This document shows, piece by piece, positions 1 to 5,141 of a DNA stretch of 5,141 nt (within the stretch, counting starts at the first letter, position 1; each line of letters starts with the position of its first letter). The notes under the pieces are model-generated. The model saw only the letters and a program-made list of their open reading frames with translations. It was not told the origin of the DNA and searched no databases. Both the position numbers and the translations under genes were made by a program. The DNA lies in NCBI GenBank assembly GCA_030621945.1, contig JAUXGS010000089.1:1-5141 (forward strand), read 5' to 3'. This DNA is from Methanosarcinales archaeon. Lineage in GTDB: Archaea > Halobacteriota > Syntropharchaeia > Alkanophagales > Methanospirareceae.

Positions 1-805
1 CAAGCCTGCCGTCATTCATTGTGAAGACCAACATATTATAGACAGTAAGAGAGAAGAATTTGAATCTGGAGGGAAAGTAGAAAAAAAGCACACAGAACTC
101 CATTCCGAGCTGAGACCCGATGAAGCGGAATTGTCGGCGGTCAGGAACGTTTTATCTTCCGCTTCGGCTTTAAGTGGCATTAAAATCAACATCGCACATG
201 TATCCGTTTACGATACCGTGGGTATTCTAAGACAATACAAAAACGTTCACTGTGAAGTCACACCACATCATCTGTTTTTTACCAGGAACGATGTACTGGC
301 AAAAAAGTCGCTTTTAAAGACGAACCCCCCGTTGAGAACAGAAGAAAACAGGCGGCGGTTGCTGGCGGCATTTAAAGAAGGCAAAATAGATTTCTTGGCG
401 ACTGACCATGCACCGCACACGAAAGAGGAAAAAGCACAGAATATCTTAGATGCGCCTGCCGGTGTCCCCAATTTAGATACGTACGGTAATTTCGTGTCCT
501 GGCTAATCGTACGTTGTGACGTCCATCCGACGCTTATAGCACGTGTCTGCTCATATAATCCGGCTCTATTCCTGGGCTTGAACGACAGAGGCCGTATAGA
601 AGTAGGAAAAAGAGCAAATTTGACGATTTTAGATTTACAGAAGCAAGTGAAAATCAGCAGCGAACGTTTGTATACAAAATGTGGGTGGTCGCCCTTTGAG
701 GGTTACGAATTACCCGGCACGGTGAAGCATGCCATTTTTAATGGTGTAGTAGCGACTGAGTATGACGAGGTACTGAGTGAGCTGTTTCGTACTGAAAATA
801 TTTGA
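1..805 (+). CDS. pyrC: Dihydroorotase, 3' portion (5' end outside window)
   Basis: Cytosolic zinc enzyme of de novo pyrimidine synthesis that interconverts N-carbamoyl-aspartate and dihydroorotate. The frame is open from base 2 to the TGA at 803-805, giving 267 visible codons. Family members have roughly 420-430 residues, so about 155-160 N-terminal residues, including the first HxH metal motif, lie off the window. Counting the AAG at base 2 as residue 1, visible motifs are HCED (H6, metal ligand), IAHVS (H66, metal ligand), EVTPHH (85-90), NPPLR (108-112) and the hallmark ATDHAPHT (133-140) with catalytic Asp135. These are followed by [34 protein letters not shown] and [10 protein letters not shown], all typical of the multifunctional-type PyrC family. 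A TTG at 131 could be taken as a start, but the homology continues upstream through HCED, so it is internal. carS follows after 35 nt and could share the transcript. The identification is secure; allantoinase or hydantoinase is less likely given TDHAPHT plus SPFEG. Confidence 0.95.
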   Translation, partial: KPAVIHCEDQHIIDSKREEFESGGKVEKKHTELHSELRPDEAELSAVRNVLSSASALSGIKINIAHVSVYDTVGILRQYKNVHCEVTPHHLFFTRNDVLAKKSLLKTNPPLRTEENRRRLLAAFKEGKIDFLATDHAPHTKEEKAQNILDAPAGVPNLDTYGNFVSWLIVRCDVHPTLIARVCSYNPALFLGLNDRGRIEVGKRANLTILDLQKQVKISSERLYTKCGWSPFEGYELPGTVKHAIFNGVVATEYDEVLSELFRTENI

Positions 806-840
806 TATTGTAGCTACATTCGTAAGACTAAGAGATACGT

Positions 841-1389
841 ATGAACCATATTATAGATACCCTCATTGTTGCAATATGGCTGATGCTGCCGGCATACATA
901 CCAAATCCGAGTGCTGCGTTCTTTGGCGGTAAAACACCCATAGACCGGGGTATTTACTGGGGTAAGAGCCGATTGCTTGGTGATGGAAAGACATATGAAG
1001 GTCTCGTAAAGGGCATCTCATGCGGCTTCCTCGTCGGCATCGTTCAGCATCTATTTTTGAGTGGATATTTAAATCTGCCTTCTTTCGGCATCTTCCCCTT
1101 CTTTTTAGTGACGTTATTCTGCTTATCTGCGGGTGCAATGCTTGGTGATCTGCTGGGGAGTCTCATAAAGCGGCGGGTTGGGCTAAAACGGGGTGCGCCT
1201 TTCCCTTTGGTAGATCAACTGGATTTCGTGGCTGGTGCCTGGCTGCTTTTGTTCCTGTTTGCACGAGAGTGGTTTACTGAATCCTTCTCCTTGGATATCA
1301 TCCTTGCGGTTATTATTATTACCCCGCTATTGCATCTGTTTACAAATTACATCGGCTTTAAGATAGGAAAGAAGCAAGTCCCGTGGTGA
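841..1389 (+). CDS. carS: CDP-2,3-bis-(O-geranylgeranyl)-sn-glycerol synthase (CDP-archaeol synthase)
   Basis: Integral membrane enzyme that transfers CMP from CTP to unsaturated archaetidic acid, giving CDP-archaeol and pyrophosphate, the activated precursor of archaeal phospholipid head-group attachment. The 182-residue length is normal for the CarS (former DUF46) family. Motifs in order are LPAY (16-19), GGKTPID (29-35), LLGDGKTYEG (45-54), GAMLGDLLGSLIKRR (98-112) and LVDQLDF (123-129). The Asp-rich loops (D48, D103, D125, D128) and the SLIKRR stretch resemble the nucleotide/Mg2+ site of CdsA-type cytidylyltransferases. Hydrophobic segments near 5-22, 57-76, 84-107, 130-142 and 151-172 fit the usual five transmembrane helices. 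The ATG at 841 fits the family N-terminus; only a weak AGAGAT (831-836) precedes it. It lies 35 nt after pyrC and is probably read from that promoter. This gene is the main evidence for an archaeal host. Confidence 0.95.
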   Translation: MNHIIDTLIVAIWLMLPAYIPNPSAAFFGGKTPIDRGIYWGKSRLLGDGKTYEGLVKGISCGFLVGIVQHLFLSGYLNLPSFGIFPFFLVTLFCLSAGAMLGDLLGSLIKRRVGLKRGAPFPLVDQLDFVAGAWLLLFLFAREWFTESFSLDIILAVIIITPLLHLFTNYIGFKIGKKQVPW

Positions 1390-1449
1390 GGCGAACGAGC
1401 CGAAAATCGTTGTTGAGCGATATTGAACGGCAGCATTGAAAAAAAGCGT

Positions 1450-1494
1450 AATGTTTAATTAAAATCCTGATCTACAATGCAATGTTTAATAAGA
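1450..1494 (+). promoter_or_regulatory. Candidate archaeal promoter region for mmp15 with a duplicated AT-rich element
   Basis: The 92-nt gap after carS becomes very AT-rich. It contains the palindrome TTTAATTAAA (1454-1463), and the decamer AATGTTTAAT occurs exactly twice, at 1450-1459 and 1481-1490, 31 bp apart. Either TTTAAT copy could act as a TATA box. With the usual 25-27 bp spacing, transcription would begin near 1480-1488 or near 1511-1519. No convincing BRE is visible and there is no experimental support, so the exact element is uncertain. The break in tight gene spacing here supports a separate transcription unit starting with mmp15. Confidence 0.4.
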
Positions 1495-2759
1495 AAACTA
1501 TGAGGGAGACGAAGAAGGCCAAAGGAGGGGAAGAAGGGATAAAGATAGCACAAGTCTCTTGTGGCACCATCTATGGGAATGTGCAGCATGAGATAGAGAA
1601 AGCTGCGGCAGAAGTGGGTGCAGAGCTATATGTGCCCGAAGTTGATCTGGACTATGTAAAAGAGAAGGTGGACGAATTTGGATACGACTTTAAGAATAGC
1701 CTGGGATTAAGCGTGGCGTTGGCGCGAGGCTACGCCGTGTCGGAAGGGCTAAGCGATGCTGACGCGGTATTCCTGGCGGGGTGTCACAAATGTCCGCGAG
1801 GAGCGGTTATACGGACGGAAATCCGGAAGATCATACAGGAAAAGACAAATCTGCCCATTGTTATGTATCCTTTTTCAGAACGGACAAAGGCGGGTGAGTT
1901 ACTGACGAGAATGGAAGCACTGGTTACGATAGTGAGACGGAGATGGATATTGGAGCGGACGGTGCAAGAGGGACTTACTGCGGGCATTGATTCCGGTTCG
2001 ACAACCACAAAGGCAGCGATAATGCAGGATAACGAGGTGTTGGGGGCAACATGGTCACCGTCGAGAGAAGTGGTAAAAACGGCGGAAAAAGTTTTCGAGA
2101 AGGCGTTGGAGATCGCAGGAGTGAAGCGGGAGGATATAGAGGCTCTCGGAACCACTGGTTATGGCAGGCACCCGTTAGGCGAGCATTTCAAGGCAGATTT
2201 AGTGCAAGAGGAGCTGACCGTAAACTCGAAGGCGGCGATGTATCTCGCGGGCATCGAGAAGGGCGAAGCCATGATCATTGACATCGGCGGTATGGACAAC
2301 AAGATAATAACCGCGAATGACGGCATTCCCGACAACTTCACGATGGGCGGGATATGCGCTGGCGCTTCAGGAAGATTCCTTGAAATGGTGGCACGTAGAC
2401 TGGGCGTCGATGTGGTGGAGATGGGTAAGTTAGCGTTGGAAGGCGATTATACTAAAGTCAAGACGGACAGTTATTGCATCGTTTTTGGTATTCAGGACCT
2501 TGTATCAGCATTATCAAGTGGAGCGCGAAAGGAAGACGTTGCGGCTGCTGCTTGCCATTCGGTCGTGGAACAGGTAAAAGAGCAGTTGTTACAGGAAATA
2601 GACCTCAGACAGCCTGCAATAGAAGTCGGCGGCACTGCTTTGGTTGAGGGCGTGCCGGTAGCGATGAACGACGTGCTGGGATTCGACGTCATTGTGCCGC
2701 GGTATCCGCAGTATATCGGTGCAGTGGGCGGAGCACTGCTCTCTTCGTCCTTCAGGTAA
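1482..2759 (+). CDS. mmp15: Methanogenesis marker protein 15 (BadF/BadG-type ATPase)
   Basis: A protein family known from methanogens and methane-oxidising archaea; its biochemical role is not settled. It belongs to the ASKHA-fold ATPases related to activators of 2-hydroxyacyl-CoA dehydratases, so an ATP-driven electron-transfer or activation role is inferred. From the ATG at 1482 it has 425 residues. An N-terminal domain (about 20-155) carries C27 and a CHKC pair (C101, C104). The ATPase part follows, with the phosphate-1 loop GIDSGSTTTK (168-177), the phosphate-2 loop IDIGGMDNK (266-274) and EVGGTALVEG (381-390). C292 in GGICAGASGRFLE and C332 in SYCIVFG match in context and spacing the two cysteines that hold a [4Fe-4S] cluster between subunits of HgdC-type activators. 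ATG starts at 1482 and 1500 lack a Shine-Dalgarno sequence, and the family normally begins at the KIAQVSCGT motif (residues 21-29), so the first 19 residues may not be translated. trmO follows after 4 nt. Confidence 0.93.
   Translation: MFNKKTMRETKKAKGGEEGIKIAQVSCGTIYGNVQHEIEKAAAEVGAELYVPEVDLDYVKEKVDEFGYDFKNSLGLSVALARGYAVSEGLSDADAVFLAGCHKCPRGAVIRTEIRKIIQEKTNLPIVMYPFSERTKAGELLTRMEALVTIVRRRWILERTVQEGLTAGIDSGSTTTKAAIMQDNEVLGATWSPSREVVKTAEKVFEKALEIAGVKREDIEALGTTGYGRHPLGEHFKADLVQEELTVNSKAAMYLAGIEKGEAMIIDIGGMDNKIITANDGIPDNFTMGGICAGASGRFLEMVARRLGVDVVEMGKLALEGDYTKVKTDSYCIVFGIQDLVSALSSGARKEDVAAAACHSVVEQVKEQLLQEIDLRQPAIEVGGTALVEGVPVAMNDVLGFDVIVPRYPQYIGAVGGALLSSSFR
1521..1528 (+). promoter_or_regulatory. 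Strong Shine-Dalgarno-like AAAGGAGG inside the annotated 5' end of mmp15
   Basis: AAAGGAGG is followed by GG and contains AGGAGG (1523-1528), a six-base match to the anti-Shine-Dalgarno sequence. It ends 10 nt before an in-frame ATA codon at 1539-1541, whose next codons read KIAQVSCGT, the usual family N-terminus after Met. No such site precedes the ATGs at 1482 or 1500. It may therefore decide the true start, through a rare AUA start, or it may simply encode the Lys/Gly-rich residues there. The 10-nt spacing is slightly long. Confidence 0.4.
2754..2757 (+). promoter_or_regulatory. Ribosome binding site of trmO overlapping the mmp15 stop
   Basis: AGGT ends 6 nt before the ATG at 2764, and its T is the first base of the mmp15 stop codon TAA (2757-2759). 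It is short but well placed. It supports 2764 as the start and translation of trmO coupled to mmp15. Confidence 0.5.
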
Positions 2760-2763
2760 AAGC

Positions 2764-3183
2764 ATGTTGCAGTTCATTGGTGTGGTGGAGAAGGCGAACG
2801 AAAGGGGAGTATCAAAGGTAAGAATTTTTGATGAATTTCGTGAGGGCTTGGAAGGGTTGGATACCTTCTCGCATATTATCATCCTCTACTGGTTCCATTT
2901 ACGAGCTACTGAGGAGAGAAGGAGGGTTTTAAAAGTAATTCCAATGGGGTGTGCGAGAAACCCAAAAGTGGGTGTGTTTACCTCCAGGAGCCCCAGCAGA
3001 CCAAATCCGATCGGATTGTGCGTAGCGGAACTGGTGAAACTGGAGGGGAATATTTTATCGGTGAAAGGGCTCGATGCTTTTGAAGGCTCGCCAGTAATTG
3101 ACCTCAAGCCGTACCTCCCACGAATAGATGCGTTTCCCGAGGCTGCAGTTCCGCAGTGGGCACGTCATGATCCGAAAACATGA
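2764..3183 (+). CDS. trmO: tRNA (N6-threonylcarbamoyladenosine(37)-N6)-methyltransferase TrmO (TsaA/UPF0066 family)
   Basis: Predicted SAM-dependent enzyme that adds a methyl group to N6 of t6A at position 37 of threonine tRNAs (m6t6A), tuning decoding of ACN codons. The 139 residues cover the single beta-barrel TrmO domain; bacterial TrmO is longer (about 235 residues) because of a C-terminal extension, and short forms are usual in archaea. Family motifs are LQFIGVVE (2-9), GLEGLDTFSHIIILYWFH (28-45), GVFTSRSPSRPNPIGL (70-85, the hallmark SAM-site loop) and GLDAFEGSPVIDLKPYLP (102-119). The frame is open further upstream to a GTG at 2692, but that stretch lies inside mmp15 and has no family similarity, so the ATG at 2764 is chosen; an AGGT ribosome site sits 6 nt before it. 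It starts 4 nt after mmp15 and ends 13 nt before the peptidase gene, which implies one operon. The exact tRNA substrate in this organism is inferred from the family. Confidence 0.92.
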   Translation: MLQFIGVVEKANERGVSKVRIFDEFREGLEGLDTFSHIIILYWFHLRATEERRRVLKVIPMGCARNPKVGVFTSRSPSRPNPIGLCVAELVKLEGNILSVKGLDAFEGSPVIDLKPYLPRIDAFPEAAVPQWARHDPKT

Positions 3184-3196
3184 TGGTTTCTAAAGG

Positions 3197-3697
3197 ATGG
3201 ACGTCAAGATAATTCGGAGTCAAAGAAGGAAAAAAACGATAAGTGCACGCGAAGTGGACGGAGTCATCCACTTATATCTCCCTATAGGACTTTCGCGAGA
3301 GGAGGAATCCCAGTATGTTCAGTGGGCGAAGAAGCGGTTTGAAGCACAGCGTCGTAAAAAGGAACTCATAGAGAATAATACTGATGCAGAGCTGGCAAAG
3401 CGTGCGCGTGAACTAAACAAGCGGTATTTTGCCGGGGAACTCTCCTGGGTGCGGATATGCTATACGACCGAGCAGAATGCACGCACCTTCGGGATTTGTA
3501 ACACTACAAACAAAACAATCAGGATTTCAGATCGCCTTCTGAAAATGCCGAAATTCGTGCATGATTACGTTGTGGTGCATGAGCTTGCACACTTGAAAGT
3601 GCCGCGACACGGGCCCGACTTTTGGAAACTTGTAAACGGATACCCAAAAACAGAACGGGCTCGCGGATATTTAATGGCGGTTGGTATGAGTGATTGA
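3197..3697 (+). CDS. YgjP/SprT-like zinc metallopeptidase (M48-type, former DUF45)
   Basis: Predicted soluble zinc-dependent peptidase of 166 residues; the substrate is unknown. The zinc motif HELAH (H128, E129 catalytic, H132) lies in VVVHELAHLKV, and a third ligand, H138, is in PRHGPDFW (136-143), the typical layout of the YgjP family (COG1451). The N-terminus, MDVKIIRSQRRKKTIS followed by a beta-rich stretch and an acidic/basic helix (about 34-76), also fits. No signal peptide or membrane segment is visible. An in-frame stop (TAA, 3191-3193) lies just upstream, so the ATG at 3197 is the earliest possible start; AAAGG abuts it with no spacing and is a poor ribosome site. The gene follows trmO by 13 nt and is probably the last gene of the mmp15-trmO unit. 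Members of this family often sit beside unrelated housekeeping genes, so the neighbours do not reveal the substrate. Confidence 0.9.
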   Translation: MDVKIIRSQRRKKTISAREVDGVIHLYLPIGLSREEESQYVQWAKKRFEAQRRKKELIENNTDAELAKRARELNKRYFAGELSWVRICYTTEQNARTFGICNTTNKTIRISDRLLKMPKFVHDYVVVHELAHLKVPRHGPDFWKLVNGYPKTERARGYLMAVGMSD

Positions 3698-3723
3698 TTG
3701 AGATGTTCGTGTTTTAGTGCTCA

Positions 3724-3733
3724 TTTAATTTAT
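3724..3733 (+). promoter_or_regulatory. Possible TATA box for argH
   Basis: TTTAATTTAT lies in the 80-nt gap between the peptidase gene and argH. A start site about 26 bp beyond its centre would fall near 3754-3756, leaving a leader of about 22-50 nt depending on which argH start is used. The rest of the gap (3736-3804) is strongly A/purine-rich with no hairpin seen. A separate argH promoter is plausible; the exact box is tentative because no clear BRE is visible. Confidence 0.35.
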
Positions 3734-3777
3734 GCTTCCGAAAAGAACTTGAAAGTAAATGATAAAAGAAAATTAAG

Positions 3778-5141
3778 GTGAAAAGAAAACAGACACAAAA
3801 TAAAATGCAAAAAGATTACATTTTGTCACTGGAAGCAGACAGATGGTTATTTCATCCTGATACCCTTGTGGACAAGGCGCATGTGGTGATGTTAAAGGAG
3901 CGCGGTATCATAAAGAAGGCGGAAGCGGCGGCCATTCTGAACTGCTTGACTGATATAGAAGAGATGGGAGATGATTTTATCGAGCATGAGCTCTCCGCAT
4001 ACGAGGACGTGCACACGGCGATCGAATCGGTAGTGATACGGGAAATAGGTGAGGACGCAGGCGGAAGGATGCACACCGGACGGTCAAGGAATGATGAAGT
4101 TGCAGCGTGCATACGAATAGCGCTTCGTGACGAGCTGTTTGAGCTGATGGAGGCGGTGAATGGATTGAGAAGCGCGTTATTAGAAAAAGCGGCTGAGCAC
4201 GAGGATACCATAATGCCCGGCTATACGCATTTGCAGCATGCACAAGCAACTACATTCGCGCACCATGCCTTAGCACACGCAGATGCGTTTGCTCGTGATT
4301 TTACACGGCTTATAACTGCATATGAGCATACAAACGTAAGCCCCTTGGGCGCAGCGGCATTCGCTTCCGCAGGCTTTCCGATAGACCGAGAGCGAACAGC
4401 GAAACTTCTTGGTTTTGAGTCGGTGCTGGAACATTCGATGGATGCGGTATCCACGCGGGATTTTATCATCGAGACGATTTCATGTTTCTGTAATTTGGTG
4501 ACCAACCTGAGCAGGCTTGCAGAAGAGTTAATACTGTGGAGCACCTCAGAATTCAATCTCATTCGCGTTCCTGCGGACTACGCAACTGGAAGTTCGATAA
4601 TGCCACAGAAACGAAACCCTGACTATGCAGAGCTTGTGAGGGCAAGAGCAGGCACAGTTTACGGATGTTTGATGAGTGTGCTTTCTATAAGCAAAGCGTT
4701 ACCGTACTCTTACAATCGCGATTTACAAGAGGTCACGCCACATCTGTTAAAAGCCGCGAAGACCACGACTGCGTCGGTAGCAGTAATGAAAAGCATGGTA
4801 GAAGGGCTGGAAGTGAATAAGGAGGAGATGGAGAAGAAGGCTCCACGCGGATTCACTGCCGCAACTGAGCTGGCTGATACTATCGTTAGAGAGACTGGCA
4901 CACCTTTCAGGACGGCGCATAAAATTGTGTCTTCTTTAGCTTCTGTTTTGGCCGATGAAAATCTGGAGACAATAAAAGATAAGGACTCGGAAAAAGTGTG
5001 TGTGACAGAGATACTTCAGCAGATAGATGCTATTGCAGTAGAGATCACCGAGAAAAAACTGAGCGATAAGGGGCTCACCGAGAAGAAAGTAAAAGAAGCA
5101 CTGAACCTCGCTTCAAACATTCAGAAGCGGAGTGTAAAAGG
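3778..5141 (+). CDS. argH: Argininosuccinate lyase (3' end outside window)
   Basis: Cytosolic homotetrameric enzyme of the fumarase/aspartase superfamily that splits argininosuccinate into arginine and fumarate, the last step of arginine synthesis. From the GTG at 3778, 454 complete codons are visible with no stop; the family has roughly 460-490 residues, so only a short tail is missing. Motifs are SLEADRW (17-23), YEDVHTAIE, GGRMHTGRSRNDEVA (with HTGRSRND at 99-106), MPGYTHLQHAQ (with T150-H151, matching the substrate/catalytic Thr-His pair), SPLGAAAFA, MDAVSTRDF, and the signature loop GSSIMPQKRNPD (271-282) with S272 and K278 at the catalytic serine and lysine positions. Then come YSYNRDLQE and FTAATELADT. 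The start is ambiguous: GTG 3778 and ATG 3805 are both in frame below a stop at 3763, and neither has a well-spaced ribosome site. GTG gives the more family-like length. Even so, the usual N-terminal GGRF/GRL motif is absent. All catalytic motifs seen are intact, so function is likely. Confidence 0.95.
   Translation, partial: MKRKQTQNKMQKDYILSLEADRWLFHPDTLVDKAHVVMLKERGIIKKAEAAAILNCLTDIEEMGDDFIEHELSAYEDVHTAIESVVIREIGEDAGGRMHTGRSRNDEVAACIRIALRDELFELMEAVNGLRSALLEKAAEHEDTIMPGYTHLQHAQATTFAHHALAHADAFARDFTRLITAYEHTNVSPLGAAAFASAGFPIDRERTAKLLGFESVLEHSMDAVSTRDFIIETISCFCNLVTNLSRLAEELILWSTSEFNLIRVPADYATGSSIMPQKRNPDYAELVRARAGTVYGCLMSVLSISKALPYSYNRDLQEVTPHLLKAAKTTTASVAVMKSMVEGLEVNKEEMEKKAPRGFTAATELADTIVRETGTPFRTAHKIVSSLASVLADENLETIKDKDSEKVCVTEILQQIDAIAVEITEKKLSDKGLTEKKVKEALNLASNIQKRSVK

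Noticed and set aside
131..805. Complete 224-residue dihydroorotase starting at TTG 131
   Set aside because: The frame is open back to base 2 and the upstream codons encode the HCED metal-ligand motif and other family sequence, so this is an internal codon of a gene cut by the window edge.
1400..1430. Possible hairpin terminator after carS (ATCG, loop, CGAT near 1407-1422)
   Set aside because: The stem is only about 4 bp and no T-run follows, so it does not support a terminator call.
2051..2281. 76-residue + strand ORF inside mmp15
   Set aside because: It sits in another frame of a strongly conserved gene and its Gly/Arg-rich translation has no recognisable features; it is a shadow.
2692..2763. 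Extended TrmO start at GTG 2692
   Set aside because: The extra 24 residues lie entirely inside mmp15 and do not resemble TrmO, while the ATG at 2764 has a well-placed AGGT and gives a normal N-terminus.
3180..3212. ATGA overlap at the trmO stop opening a ten-codon ORF (MMVSKGWTSR)
   Set aside because: It is out of frame with the peptidase gene, ends at TAA 3210-3212, and the peptidase already has a family-like N-terminus from 3197, so neither a frameshift nor a real small gene is needed.
3852..4901. Several minus-strand ORFs (60-119 residues) opposite argH
   Set aside because: The + strand encodes a clear argininosuccinate lyase throughout; the antisense translations are Ser/Ala-rich shadows without motifs.

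Overview
The window looks like chromosomal DNA from a methane-metabolising archaeon (a methanogen or an anaerobic methanotroph). CarS, an archaeal ether-lipid enzyme, marks it as archaeal. Methanogenesis marker protein 15 (Mmp15) is a family known from genomes that carry methyl-coenzyme M reductase. The general feel of the proteins would suit an ANME-1/Methanophagales-like lineage, but that finer placement is a guess and no marker here proves it.

Layout: all six genes lie on the + strand. (1) 1-805 is the 3' part of a dihydroorotase (pyrC, de novo pyrimidine synthesis), cut by the left edge. (2) 841-1389 is carS, CDP-archaeol synthase, 35 nt downstream. (3) 1390-1481 is an AT-rich gap with promoter-like sequence, including a 10-bp direct repeat. 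(4) 1482-2759 is mmp15, an ASKHA/BadF-type ATPase with the two cysteines expected for a bridging [4Fe-4S] cluster. (5) 2764-3183 is trmO (tsaA), a tRNA t6A37 N6-methyltransferase, 4 nt after mmp15. (6) 3197-3697 is a YgjP/SprT-like zinc metallopeptidase, 13 nt after trmO. (7) 3698-3777 is a gap with a TATA-like box and an A/purine-rich leader. (8) 3778-5141 is argH, argininosuccinate lyase, the last step of arginine synthesis, cut by the right edge.

Functionally this is mostly housekeeping: pyrimidine, lipid and arginine synthesis plus tRNA modification. pyrC-carS and mmp15-trmO-peptidase look like two co-transcribed groups, with argH on its own promoter. A link between pyrC and carS is conceivable because CarS consumes CTP. 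The points most worth a second look are the start of mmp15 (a strong Shine-Dalgarno sequence in front of an in-frame AUA exactly where the family usually begins), the repeated promoter-like element before it, the setting of mmp15 next to trmO and a peptidase, and an ArgH N-terminus without the usual glycine-arginine motif. I saw no mobile element, CRISPR array, tRNA or rRNA, and no clearly new multi-gene system.
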